A stretch of DNA of 64,000 nucleotides, taken from Clitopilus passeckerianus. Lineage: Eukaryota; Basidiomycota; Agaricomycetes; Agaricales; Entolomataceae. Shown here piece by piece: positions 1 through 12,077 of the stretch. Position numbers and translations under genes: made by a program. The notes beneath the pieces were generated by a model. It was given only the letters and a program-made list of their open reading frames with translations, searched no databases and was not told the origin of the DNA. The stretch covers positions 1 through 64,000 of the forward strand of contig CALYLX010000075.1 of NCBI GenBank assembly GCA_944990035.1, in the 5' to 3' direction. How positions within the stretch are numbered: position 1 is the stretch's first letter; every line of letters begins with the position of its first letter.

Positions 1-1272
1 CTCAGACCCAGCCTTTCCTCGTCGAAATTCGGACGCTGACAGTGAAATGGCACATCCACATAGGCCATGGTAACTGATTACCACTGGTCACTCATTTTCT
101 CATCCCTACCTCTTTTATTACCATTATACCCCTATCAGCGGGATTTGTTTCTCTGTTCTTCCGTTGCTGCATTCGTTTTCTGTTCCATTCGCCCTTAGAG
201 CTTGCTAGCTGTCAACATGCTCATACTGTACCCCACATGTCAACAACATATGTATCCAAGTAATGAATCTGGCAGTTCTCCTACTCGAACATATTTATTA
301 GCTCCGAAAGTCATAGGATCGACGTCGACTTCATGGGCAGGGGGATTGGTATTAGTAGTGCTGATATCCGCGGAGGCGGTGGAGATGTAACCAGAGGCCG
401 ATCGTTTAGAGTCCTCTGCTTGCTTCAGAATTGAATAACGCCGGTTATATCCCAACAACTCAACAGTGAGTGATAGAGAGATGGCAGATGTCCAACGATA
501 CCAGCATAGTTGTAAGTTCCCATCAATAGTTGAACTGCGACACCCAGACTCGGATTGACCCAGTTGTCGAGTTCGTGGGGGTCAGTACTGAGTATTCAAT
601 TCCAGAATCCCTGGGTGGAGAACCTGCCGTAACAAGTAGTCATTTGTCCATGTTGTTTAACCCTTGACACAACTGATGCTGATAGCGGGATGACTGCTGT
701 CTTCACCTCAACGGGACACGATTATCAGGATGCTGCAAGGCCTGGCAGCTGATATATCCACAAACTATCTCCAGTAAATGATGCGCTTTCGGGACCGCAC
801 CCACAGAAGTCTTGCTGGATTAGGAACCCGACTGGTCACTGTAACCCCGGGTTCCGTGCGGTTCTTCGATAAGGTCACGACACCACGGTATCGAACAAAG
901 TTTGCTCAATCGATCGGGAGACGACCGTGTCGGAAGAGCGCAGAGAAGGCGCGGGTTGGCGGGGGCGGGTACGACATAGAACTTCTCCGTCGAATCGGTC
1001 TCGCGCGTTGACCCGGACATCAGATCTTGGCTGGCAGGAGTGATGGCACATATACATTCTCATCATGAAGTGACGGGAGCAGCCTACTGACAGCAAACAT
1101 ATGATCAACTCAAACCTACAACGAATCTGTAGCAGGTAGCGGACACGAGAACCTCTAGCTTGGGGTTACGTTGATAGTGATATACACCGGCCGCAAACAA
1201 TGTCCTAGAGGATTATCATAGACTGTCGCAGACGTCAGCATCGTGGCAGCAGACAGAAGTTGGCTGATTTAC
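1..1272. other. Intergenic, no supported gene
   Basis: No open frame here shows a recognisable domain or a convincing intron-exon pattern. A minus-strand frame at about 240-458 reads as a Ser/Thr-rich polar stretch that could be the tail of an unrecognised or decayed protein, but it has no ATG at its head and no motif I can name. Confidence 0.4.
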
Positions 1273-4200
1273 TCACCCAATAGCTCTCATCAATACATAT
1301 CCAACGGTCGAGACCACCTGGAAATCACAATATAACGTTAGCTGGTTGACCGAGGAGATTTAGGTGAAGTGGACCTCACCATCATGGAGATGATACTGGC
1401 TGGTACGCCATTCTTCAAGAAATCGACATTTGATAAGTAGAGGTCTCCAAGTTCATCCTCCTGGGTGGCCCTGTATGATTTTCTAGTCAAATTCGGTTCT
1501 TTTCCGACGACATGGAGAATCCTTACGCTGTTTGATTTGGGAACCCGGATACAGGCATACCCATTCCCGTGGAGCATATGAGGCCCGTTATGAAGATCAG
1601 GAGATTCGTGTGGTTGCCCGGTAGGTTTGTTCCCACTTCTTTCGCAATAGGTACCAGCAAGACGCTGGCAATTGTATGGCTGATAAATGTTGATATGATC
1701 TGTGGGGGAATATTAGCGACCAGTAGCTTGAATGTTCCGGAAGGGGCACAAACCAGAACGACGGGCGACAGGAAGAGCACAACCGTATACAACGAGAATC
1801 CTTCGAGGAAATCGCGAAGGTATAGGTCCACAACCCTAAGAAGGCCGCTTGACATAACACCTTTGCCGAGTGCGATGCCGCCCATGGCCAAGAAGACAAT
1901 GGTCCATGCGAATTGTTCAAAGTCGTCCTAAAGGGGTACATTGACGGAAGTGAGCAAGCCGCGGAAGGAAGAAAACATAAAAAAGCTTCCGTACCTTTTT
2001 GAGAACGCCAGTGGAGAAAAATGCGACAATGGGGAAAATTGCAATAATCCCCATATCTCCGATGATAGCCTCGAGCTTGTGTGCAACACACCATAGCCCA
2101 ATGGTTATTAGGCATACGATGGTTACCCACCACTGTTTGTGCGTGAATGGCTCCTTGACTGGTCGAAGCTGTCTGATTTCGATCGTTCCTTCTCCATCGG
2201 GAGAGCGAGCTGGCCGATACGAAACCAATAACAGGCCCCATATCAGAAGGATAGATATCAGCGATACGGGGATAGCCACGATGAACCAATTCGCCCAATC
2301 CAGACTGGGGTCCATGGCGTCTAAGGCCACCAAATTCTGAGGGAGGAAATTGGTGAACTCTGTCCTCCAATGTTGGCAGCGAGTGCGATCGCAAGCTGTA
2401 ACGACAAGTCAGCGTGGTATCTCCCGTTTAGATTCAAACTTACGATTAAGCATGGTCCGAAGGACGATCTTGGAGGTAACGTCCGCAGAATTGGCTGAGA
2501 TTAGGAGGTGGTGCCTTAACATATGCATCATGACGAGACAATGGGAACCACTTACACGAATCAAGGTAAAGCATAGTGTAGGAGCAGCGACGTTACTAGA
2601 ACACGAGAACGCGTGAGATCCGAGCCATTGCGCGGAGAAGAAGGGAATCACCTAATCCACATGCTAGCAAAGCAGGACACCCCCATAAAGGCAAGAAGTA
2701 CCGTGCTTGGTCTCGTGCCGGCTAGACTCAAAACTTTGGTAATGAGTACTCGATCAATATTGGTCTTGCTGAGAGCAGATGAGATTGTGAATCCGCCGAT
2801 TAAAAGCATAATTGTCGGGGAAAACATGACCGAGAATACCCATCTGTAGAAAGACACAATTCAGTTGTATTCACCTAATTCTCTAAAGTGACGTACGTGG
2901 TGGCATGCTTTGGATCTAGCCTATTTCCGTCTTTATCCAGGATGACTTGCAGGACAACCAGGAGAAGGGGGACAAACATGGACGTGACGAAAAGCGGAAT
3001 AGCCTGCGGGCCGGTTGAGCAAACGTTCCGGGCAAATAGAAACGCGAATCATACCTCAGTAGCCCAAAGGAAAGTGCAGAAAATGAGAATGGCAAAACAT
3101 CGGTTGGCTTCAACCTGCTCCACGACAGGTGTATTGAGAAGGGTGATGAAAATGATTCCAGCGACAATTTTGTATATCATCTTCTTCGTGACGCGAATAG
3201 TTCCGAGCGGGGTTGGAATGAAGAACAAGCCTGGGCCTGCCGGCCTGTACAATGCACCCATTGCTGTTGGCTCTTCTTCCATATCACCGCGGCGCTGTTG
3301 AGCGATCATCTGCCTCCAGACAGTGTCCCTCTCCCAGGCAATGTTTTCGCGCTGGTGCATCTTGAGTTGCTGAAGCGCCATCCTTCGGTCCCTCGAGTAA
3401 CACACTTGGTGTATAGGTCGATAACGTTCCCGATAGTTTCGTTGAGGCGATCTTTCGTTTCTCGGAGGAAAGGGTATGCCTTTTCAACATGGTCGTGCAT
3501 GAAAGGGTCTTTCAACTGTAGGTACTGGCGTCAGACGATTCCGGAACCAGGAGTAGGAAGTAGCTTACCGATGCTTCTGTAACTTTGTCATACCTAAGAC
3601 GAGCTTACATTAGCGCTCGTCGTCGCCGTTGAAGAGCAGAACTCACTTCTTAAGAATCTTCCGGAAACCCGAGAAGTTGACCTCTACGTACGACTTCAAG
3701 TTGGTCAAGGAAATATACAGCATGGTGATTTTCCGCTTGTATAGCAACCTAGTGTCATAGGCGTAATCCGACTTTGCCGTCCACACATTGTTTTCAATCA
3801 CGGTGGAGGAGGTGATACTATCACCTAAGCCAATCTTATTCGCGAACCTAGTGAGAGGGCCTTTGGAGTGGCCTTCACCGTCAGATAGTGATTCCACGGA
3901 AGAGATGCTAGCACGGCGTCTGGACGTTTCAGCATCATAAAAACTCCCGGTCACTGAACAATCCTTGGTATGAGCAACACGGACATTGAAACCGAGGAAT
4001 AAACTCACATAGATTCCTCTGCGCCACACTCGTCGATCTCTTTCGGTTTCGACGTGTTGCATCTGGGCTGCGGGATATACTGTCGTCATCTTCCTCATCA
4101 TCTTCCTCATCAACATAACGGTCAGTTAAACCCTCTTCTTCACGTTCCTTGATATCGCTCTCCAGCTGCGTGGCCTCTTCTTGCAGCTCCTTCTCCTGTT

Positions 4201-4544
4201 GTGCGTAGAACAGGCAAACTTTCTTCAGCTCTCTCTCAGCAGAGGCTCGAAGACGGAATCGGTGTTTGAGCGGTCGGCGCCAAGAAGGTTAGATGCCTCG
4301 TTCGCCTCGATATCATGGTATGTGTCGGTGTGTTGCTCCTTCTCCAGCTGGTATATGTATTTCTTCAGGGTGTCGTAGCTATTATCGAGTTAGTATCCTT
4401 TCTATAAGCGGAAAGCAGCCACAAGAACGCACGCAATATATTCATCCGACCAATCCGACACTGCATTGAACTTCAAGGAGGAGCTGCATTATATTTCAAT
4501 AAAGGAAGAGCCTAGAGGCTTGGTATGACCAACCTAAACTTCAT
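1273..4544 (-). CDS. SPX-domain low-affinity phosphate transporter (PHO87/90/91 type)
   Basis: Predicted plasma- or vacuolar-membrane phosphate transporter with an N-terminal regulatory SPX domain, which in this family senses inositol pyrophosphates, and a C-terminal SLC13/DASS-like permease. The start at 4544 gives MKFSSSLKFNAVSDWSDEYI after a short intron, the classic SPX opening. The second SPX helix pair (LTNLKSYVEVNFSGFRKILKK, then the YDKVTEASL region) is coded at 3500-3720. An acidic linker follows, then many hydrophobic helices. Family signatures are SNVAAPTLCFTLIR near 2570, GMGMPVSGFPNQTA near 1530 and LYLSNVDFLKNGVPAS near 1410. The last exon ends VVSTVGYVLMRAIG. There are roughly ten introns of about 50 nt. 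One oddity is a base missing in the GGG run at 3390-3392, which shifts the frame between CVTRG and RRMALQQLKMHQRENIAWER. It is either a sequencing indel or a recent lesion. Confidence 0.9.
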
Positions 4545-5980
4545 TGTCGGCGCCTCTGAGGGTGTTCTCAGCTGCTGTGCTGAGCCTAATGGTCGAAGGG
4601 GTATTGACTCCAATGTGGCACTCGCACCAAGCCTGGCGTTGGGAGATTGGCTTTAAAAAGGATAATCCTAGACCTTTACTAGGCTTCTTGAGCTTGGCAG
4701 CTTCCCAGCTCAGAACCTATAGATGTAGCGCACTGCGGCCAACGTGCTGAAAGACGCCGTTTTGAGCTTGCTTGACGCCTGTTCTTTCGGTCCGATCACT
4801 ATCCAAGAAAGGAACTCTATTCGCACGTTGCTGGATCCCAAAGCTTTTGACAAATAAGTGACGACAAAGCCTTCGTGTCCAAATCCGGCAGCCTACAGAC
4901 ACGCCACTTTGACTCTGAACGCGTCGTTTCAGTCACTACGCATTGGTTGACTGGGCAGCAGACCCCTTACACCAATTTGAGACTATTCAACGACCTTGAA
5001 TGCCCGAATGCATTATTTGAGTTTTGTTTCCTCGGTTATGGCTTGTGCCAAAACCAGGATCCGAGCCTATTCTTCAAGTTGGCCTATTCAGGGGTAACCT
5101 TACTGCTTCTCGCAGCGGCCTTCCTGACCGCCTCGAGGGTGCTAGACCCATGTACTCTTGACTTCAGCTAATGTCTGATACACATCGGCAATAGCCTCAG
5201 ACTTGGTTTGAAGCATGTTTGATTCATTCCCCCGACTTCATAACAAAGTCGACATGCTGCTCGGCTGAAATCTGTGCCAAGGTCCAGCCCTGGAATCAAG
5301 TGTCCCTGAAGGCGCAACAAACTGCGTAAATGGCCGGGTACTTCCACTTCTCTGATGCAAAGTTTCTTCATCTCGCAGTGCCCGTCCTTTTCCACGGCCC
5401 ACACGCAAACTCCGGGATGTGGTAACATTGGTATGACCGGGGGCAGAAACGACCAATGCACATCATCGATTCACCATCAATCAAAACATCTTTTTGACAT
5501 GTCGACTGAGTCACTGCACTAGTGTGCTGAGGGCGAGACGCTCTCAGTGTGCGCTTGCAAGCCTTGTTGTTTCTCTCTTCTGGCCCCCAACAGCGCTCGC
5601 TGTGGACTTCGGTCAAGCACCGTCACATGGCTTTTGTCGCTCATCAAACGTGCACCAACATAGGGGCACAACACCAAACACCCAACAAAAAAATGTGGAC
5701 GCCTTGCGATCTTTACAATCAAAAATGCAGCATGTCGCTGGAGACATCGTGCCTTCGCTGCACCCCTTATTGCTCACAAGTTAGCGATGGTATAAAACCA
5801 TTTCAATGTCGGGTATTCGTGTTCTCCAACTTTTCCTCCAACCCCCACCTGACCTTACCTTACTCCTCCCCGGACCGCTCCTTACTTTGATCCGTCCCTC
5901 CACTCTAGTCCTCGATATAGCCTCGTGCTCGTCATCTTATCATCACTAAACTAGATAATACATTTCATCGATCATCTACG
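4545..5980. other. Intergenic, no supported gene
   Basis: This lies between two divergently transcribed genes and so should hold both promoters. Several short frames occur but none has a recognised domain. A TATA-like box lies at 5791-5797. Confidence 0.4.
5791..5797 (+). promoter_or_regulatory. TATA-like box of the acidic Ser-rich gene
   Basis: TATAAAA lies about 184 nt upstream of the ATG at 5981 on the same strand, with a pyrimidine-rich stretch in between that could hold the transcription start. Confidence 0.35.
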
Positions 5981-6954
5981 ATGCTGAATAGAACCCTGAC
6001 CGCGTCCTCGAACACACACATGGTTGGTACCTCCCATCTCTAAGACAATATAACTGATCTATAATCTAATAATTCGTGCTGCTAGTCCAACTGCTCACCT
6101 TCAAGCGTGCTCGCTGATCTAGAGGCTCACGGAATCAATCTAAAGCGGCTTGCACTCTCTCAGCCATCCTCCCCCGCTGCTCTTACATTGAGACGGACAT
6201 GCCCAGTTTCGCAAGCCGAATCTTGTTACGGCTCTGGCTACGAGTCCGATGACCCCATGGTCATGGACGAAAGTGCAGATGAATCTGATTCACAATCGGA
6301 TGCATCTCTTAATCAAGATCGGTCTTGTCCCTCGCTTTCTCGCTCCCGATGCCTGCTTCCAGACCCAAAATTTGATATACGGGAGGTATATCTAGAATCT
6401 ATCCGGGATGTTGTCTTTGAGCCTATCGAGGATCCTTTGAACCCCACTCATGATGAGGTATATCCTCGCTGTTTACTCGCTTCTAGAGGCGTGATGAATG
6501 ACTGATGTTCTTAGTGTCCCACAACGGTCACTGTTGACCACTACTACGGCTATGAACCCGAGGATGCGGAAGTGTTGTCCTCTAGTGACCAAGATAGCGA
6601 CTCTGAGGATACGGAAATGATCTCTGAGCCTTCTCAAAAACGGTGTCGTGGTCTGCTGCCCCCGGCCGAAGGACCATCATGGAAAGAGGTCAATTTTCGT
6701 TATGTTTACTTTGATAATGTCGACAACGACGAGCCTGAGGTAAGATTGCGCTTTCTATCCAAGAGTGGCCCTTCTGACGGTAAACATACGCACAGATGTC
6801 CGAGGACGAACCAATTGCGCATTCGTGGTCTCGGGCTTCCAATTCCAGAAACCCAAGGAAGCACGGGCGGGGCAGAAGTGCGGCGGCCTGCGTGAAACGT
6901 CAACTTCTCTCGCACGTCCGACCCATTACACGACGATTCCCCAGCGTTCATTGA
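5981..6954 (+). CDS. Acidic Ser-rich hypothetical protein
   Basis: I do not recognise this family. A four-exon model (introns at about 6023-6086, 6457-6514 and 6739-6796, all phase 0) reads without stops from ATG 5981 to TGA 6952-6954. The protein is about 250 residues. It has a Ser/Pro N-terminus, an acidic patch (MVMDESADESDSQSD), a middle part with YLESIRDVVFEPIEDPLNP and VTVDHYYGYEPEDAEVLSSS, a segment WKEVNFRYVYFDNVDNDEPE, and a basic C-terminus rich in Arg and His. There is no signal peptide and no membrane helix. The alternation of acidic and basic low-complexity stretches would suit a nuclear or adaptor protein, but that is inference. Clean splicing in one phase supports a real gene. 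Confidence 0.6.
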
Positions 6955-8001
6955 GAAGTTGCGGTGAAAATCTAGTTGATTATGCGACTCAATTGAGTCT
7001 TCCTGAGTAGCTGACCTAGAATAAAAGGCCTGATGGAGCAGGAGGGCCACCAATAGACAATTCATACAGTAGTTTGTATATACCCCGGGACAATTGCAAT
7101 CTTAATATCAACAGTCTACGAACTTTCATTGAGGCAGTCATCGGGGTCGATCACTTGCGACTACGTCTATTATTAATTTGCCCTGTGTCCTTGCTGTGTC
7201 CCCGGATTCGCATGATCTCCGAACCTCAGGTCGAACCAAGAATTCTTGAGACAGGGATCGACGCTGCGTTCCCCACACCTTCGAACAAACAGGTCTCCGG
7301 AGATCGAGGAGTAGGAAAATCTCAGTGCAAAGCCATGATGTGATTCCTCCAGTAGTGGCGTGCAACTGATTCCAGAGTCCAGACCTCAATTAAAGCTTTT
7401 GTTGGAGTCTAGAAACGGGCGCCCATAGGAAAATCTTCACAATTCTATGTTCTCCACACGGCCGACCAAGCTAGGATACAGGAGGCTTTAAGCAGTAGTC
7501 AGGCTCCTTGAGAGTGGGTTTGCTTGCATGAGGTCTTGGTGAGTGTTTGCTCATATGACTCGGCGCTGATGTAGAAAGCCGGGTGCGACGGAGGAAGCAT
7601 CTATCTCGGTAGCCAACTAATAGCGTTTGTTCCAATGGAAGCCAAGCAGTTTCGAGAGTTTGGAGTCTCTCCATCGACTTCATACAGGACGAGTTCAAAC
7701 TAAAGCATCATGATGCTGATTGGGCCGTGCCAGTCTCCGACACCGTGATCTGGCGATGACATGGACACCGGAGTTTTCCATCCGTCTCAACATGATTTCT
7801 CCTGGGCCGAACCTGCAGGTACCCAGAGTCTCCACTAGGCTAGTCTTATCCTAACCCTTAGAAACCTTACGGGCTATGTCGTTGGTTGGTTATTTACGTT
7901 CACTCCTTTCCCTCTCACCACCACGATCGCCAGCACAGGCCTCCACCACCACCTCGTCTGTTCAAGCCAGCACATAGCTAGGGCCAAGACGGCGGGTGTG
8001 C
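6955..8001. other. Intergenic, no supported gene
   Basis: Only short frames of unlike composition on both strands. I see no domain, RNA gene or repeat. The right end should carry the promoter of the DUF6534-like gene that starts at 8002. Confidence 0.35.
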
Positions 8002-9996
8002 ATGCTTAACAACTCTTTCGGTGCGATCCTATCCGGAAAGATCTGCAACCTCAAAGGCTTACTTCTCATTCTCTGTCAGGCGCCGCGTTCATTGGGATCC
8101 TCTTCACTGCCATGTTCGTGCCCTGCGCCCAGCGCATCCTTGGTATCTAACTGACCTGTTCGCAGTTTGTACGGAATCACAACCCTCCAGGTACGTCATA
8201 TTCACATGGTCCTGATACACTTGACTTGACGTTCTATTTTTGCAGACGTTTTACTATTACAATCATTACCCTAAGGACCGGAAAGAAACGAAAACATGTG
8301 TAAGTGGAATTCAACCCCACGAAATCTAAGCAGGAATTTGAGGTCAATTCATTGCAGGTCGCAGCAGTATGGTGGGGCCACCTTCACTGATATCTGTCAG
8401 GTGCCAGGATGCTGATATTCATCAATCTACAGGGCACTCGATACCCTTCACCTTGTGCTCGGTGAGCGGTTCCTTGCGTGCCTTATTCGAGTTGCGTCTC
8501 TGACGAAACATGACCACAGTCGCAATAGCTATGTATCATTACCTCGTAGGTGACCAACAGCTGTTCAAATTGCGAGTTTTGACGCCCCGAAGCTCGACAA
8601 CTATGACAACCCCTCCGCACTCGACGATGGACATTGGTAAGAATCACATTCCTATAACATGTTACGTGCCTGACCCGACATCTAGGACTCTTTTCGTGAG
8701 TTTAAAGTTGTAGCTAGCTGCTCCGAGCTTTGATTGACTCTTCAAAATTCGAAGGCTTCCTTAGCTTCAAATGTAAGGCCATGCAATACGCATTACCTCG
8801 GAGGCGCACGCTCATCCGATGATTCTTATAGATCGCAATAGCTTTCCTCAGCCATTGGTGGGCAACTAACGTAGTTTGCGATGCGGAGGATGCTAATCTC
8901 GCGATGAAGGTACTTTACTCTGCAGATCTTCCGGTGTATGTCACCATTTCATCACATTCTTTGTACTTCTCGTTGACGTCTAGACCATGGATAGTATGCA
9001 GAGAAAATCTCAGATGGCTTGCGCTTATATCGATTGTAAGTCGCCCAATCTGTTTCTCGACCCTTTTTTGACGTGCAATGGTAGGGAGTGCTGAACTTCG
9101 TTCACCTCGGCTTTGGGATTGGTATGTTCAGAACTGTTTGGTATTCCCCAGCTCTAACCTATGAGCTGCAGAATCCGTCGTGCTACTGTCGGTCCACCTC
9201 AAAGAATCCAGAATCCGGCGGCTGAACTAAACCCTATTTACAGAATTGAGAGAAGGAAGTTCAGCATGCTAGGCTCACTTTCTGTATGTCAAACCTCCTG
9301 CCTGTTTACGCCATGGTTAACGCATCACACACAGAAAATCGCCTTTATCCCCTTCGCGGCTTTGGCGATAACTTCAGATGTGGTCATCGCGGGGGCGCTG
9401 TGCATCCTTCTGCATGAAAATAAGAGGGGCATGCGGAAGTACGATTTCATGATACATGTATTTTCGCTCTTGCTTCTGATACCAAACCCCCATCTAAAGG
9501 ACAAGGACACTGGTCAACACTCTTATTGTCTATGCGATCAACCGCTGCCTTCTGACGTCGTAAGTCGGCCTCAGTTTATCCTTCATCTATCATAAGGGAA
9601 GTGCTGACTGCCATTAGAATAGTGGCTGTTGCCGAGCTAATTACTGTGAGTACCCTGAATTGTATCGGGTTTTAGCCTCAAACCTCGGGATAGTACCTGG
9701 CGAGCCCACATAGTCTTTGGTTCCTTGCCATTGACTTCGTCATCGGCGAGCGTGAGTTCTACAACTTTCTCCTGGTCTGATACGCTGACAACTTTGGACA
9801 GTATGGGCTAACAGCTTACTCGCCTCGCTGAATAGCCGGCATTCCTTGATGAGGTCAAGAACCGAAATCGTCAGCCCAGAGATTAGTGGAATCAACTTCC
9901 ATCAGTCCGCCGAAGCAGTGAGTTTTGCCCACATGTGACCCATTCTGACGATCCTTATGTTTTTGATAGGGAAATACGGTAGGAGAACCTGGCTGA
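8002..9996 (+). CDS. DUF6534-type fungal integral membrane protein
   Basis: A multi-exon gene (about a dozen exons) for a seven-helix-type membrane protein of the family annotated DUF6534 in agaricomycetes; its function is unknown. The start at 8002 gives MLNNSF, spliced to GAAFIGILFTAILYGITTLQ, then TFYYYNHYPKD, VAAVWALDTLHLVLVAIAMY, DNYDNPSALDDGHW, ENLRWLALISIGVLNFVHLG, FIPFAALAITSDVVIAGALC, RTLVNTLIVYAINRCLLTS and FVIGELWANSLLASLNSRHS, all in family order. The exons near 8700-8960 are the least certain. One T is missing in the TTTT run at 8577-8580, which shifts the frame between LFKLRV and DAPKLDNYD. The chosen stop is at 9994-9996. Alternatively the last intron ends at about 10040 and a tail continues to about 10161 if one more G is allowed. 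Confidence 0.7.
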
Positions 9997-10240
9997 AAGC
10001 TTTTCGTCTGCTTATTATTGTGTTCATTGATACTCGTCAGGATGCGAGGGGATAGTTCTTGGGCTCGAACTTACAGAACCATCATTCGGAACAAGTGCTC
10101 TCGCAAGTGAACCGGCTCAGACCGGCGTAAAGGATACAAGTAGTGGGGTCCCTCGATGAACCATGTGGCTAGCTAGAAATCTAAGTTAATGTACACCCTT
10201 GGCTAGACGAAGTCTCGGCCAAAGGGCCTCACAGCCACAG

Positions 10241-11694
10241 ATGGCACAAAATGATTCGGATGTTATCGGATGGTGGTTGTCCAGATTCGCATCAGACAGT
10301 GCCAAGGGACTGGCTATAAAACTGAAGGAGCAGACAGCAGCAGACGGACTGCATCCACCAGCCATGAACACTTCAGAGTGCGCTGACTCCTGCGAACGCA
10401 GGTCTACGTACTATATAATCTGGAGCTGCATTACGACCATTTTCCTCTGTACATGGGTCTCGCTCCATCCCAACCTTCCAGAAAAGTTTGAAGAATACAC
10501 GATCGCTCAAAAATGGTCTCGTCGGGCTGAGATGCTTCTTTTCACAATAACTCTACCGGAGTTAACCACAGTCTTAGCATTCAGACAGTGGCTAACCGGA
10601 CGGAAAATTACCAGGGAATTGCGGAGAAGCCATCCTGGTGGGACAACCTGATACTCCTTGTCACTCGCTTTACATTTAGCTTTTAAGCCCGTAATTGGAT
10701 GCATACCCACTCCTTTCTGGTTCTAATGGATGGCTTTGTCGATCATAATGTCACTAGGCGCCAGTCCCCGGATGATACCAATCTTTGGCTTCAGAAAGAA
10801 CACCACGAACTTGTATCGCCACGTGCAATCTGCGATAAAAGTAAGGGTGATGAAATCTCCAAGTCTTTGGTCATGATTCAAACCCTTTGGTTTCTTCTAC
10901 AATCCTTTGCTCGGATTCAGATTGGTCTGGCCATCGCTGAGCTAGAACTTGTGACCATTGCCTACGCCATCCTAAACATAATCACTTCAAGTTATGGTTT
11001 CTGGTGGCACAAGCCATTGAACGTTGACTGTCCAATACGTTTGGACGGAGATGATCAGGATAAAGCTCAGTATCACTCTATTACCCCCTTGGATGCTGCA
11101 GAGGATGACAGTTAGTTCTCCGGTCATTCACCATTGATCGATGCACTGATTTACTCTCTCAAAGAATCCTTCCTCTTCTCGTATCTGACACCAAATCCCT
11201 TCAAGGCAATCATCACTCTATTCGGACGGGCAATCGTTTCGTCCAATCTCATTGGAAATGAGATGCGTATTGCAGAAATATCTCACGCCTCTGGGCTTAA
11301 ACTGCGATACTTTCATGGCCATTCCATCCAGCGTCTTAGGATACCTTTGGTACTTACGCTCCCGATCTTCTTCGGAGCCGCTCATTGTGCAGCGTGGACG
11401 TTCGTCTTTCCGTCTTCTGCAGAGAGGCTCATTTGGCAACTCTGCGCCGTCTTTATAACAGTATCTCCGTTGTTGATAGTCTTGATTGCATTCGCCTTAG
11501 GTTCTGAGATTGGTTGGTTAGATCTGGAACGTCTGGGCTTCAATGTGTTGCTTCTTACCTTTACATTGGTCGTTTTAATGTTTTACACTATGGCACGATT
11601 TATATTGATAGTCGAGATGTTTGTTCTTCTACGATCGCTGCCAGACTCCGCATATCTTACAGTCAACTGGACAAAATACATACCTCACATATAG
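10241..11694 (+). CDS. Fungal multi-pass membrane protein, uncharacterised family
   Basis: A three-exon gene (introns about 10632-10687 and 11111-11165). I recognise the layout as a large agaricomycete family of unknown function but know no accepted name. Exon 1 carries STYYIIWSCITTIFLCTWVS, PNLPEK and a second helix with LLFTITLPELTTVLAFRQW. Exon 2 carries THSFLVLMDGFV, the segment SKSLVMIQTLWFLLQSFARI, ELELVTIAYAILNIITSSYG and WWHKPLNVDCPI. Exon 3 adds four or five helices including LTLPIFFGAAHCAAWTFVFP and ends near FVLLRSLPDSAYLTVNWTKY. The start at 10241 is the first in-frame ATG; an upstream signal-peptide exon cannot be excluded. It sits directly behind the DUF6534-type gene on the same strand. 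Confidence 0.65.
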
Positions 11695-12077
11695 CTATTC
11701 TCGCTCTTCCGTTGGTCATTAGTCGTTCGCCGACTCAGGATGTGAGGGGGATAGTTCCCAGACCAAACTTCGACACAACCATCATTCGGAACGAGGGCCC
11801 CGCCCATGGAAAAGGAGCTTCGGAAAGTACAAGCAGAGCTTGCCCTTGACGAGAACTCTGGTCTACCAGAATTAAATGTGACCTGGTACAAATCGCATGG
11901 ACTCGACCAAGACCCCAAAATGACACAGCCACACATGATACACCTTCGTTCCTTGACTCGGTGTCGGCACAATGCGTTGCAGTTGTTGCCTCCAAAGAGC
12001 GCTCAGCACCCAGTTTTGACGGAGCCCTCTACTGATTGAAGTTTGCACATACAGAATTTGTGGCCAACTTCCCTTGC
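11695..12077. other. Short intergenic region with relic of a DUF6534-type 3' end
   Basis: At 11739-11800 a stretch of about 60 nt closely matches 10041-10100, the DNA just after the DUF6534-type gene: GATG(C/T)GAGGGG, then ATAGTTC, and then ACCATCATTCGGAAC. It looks like the decayed end of a second copy of that gene. The rest (11800-12040) has an open frame that reads EKELRKVQAELALDENSG but no recognised domain. Confidence 0.4.
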
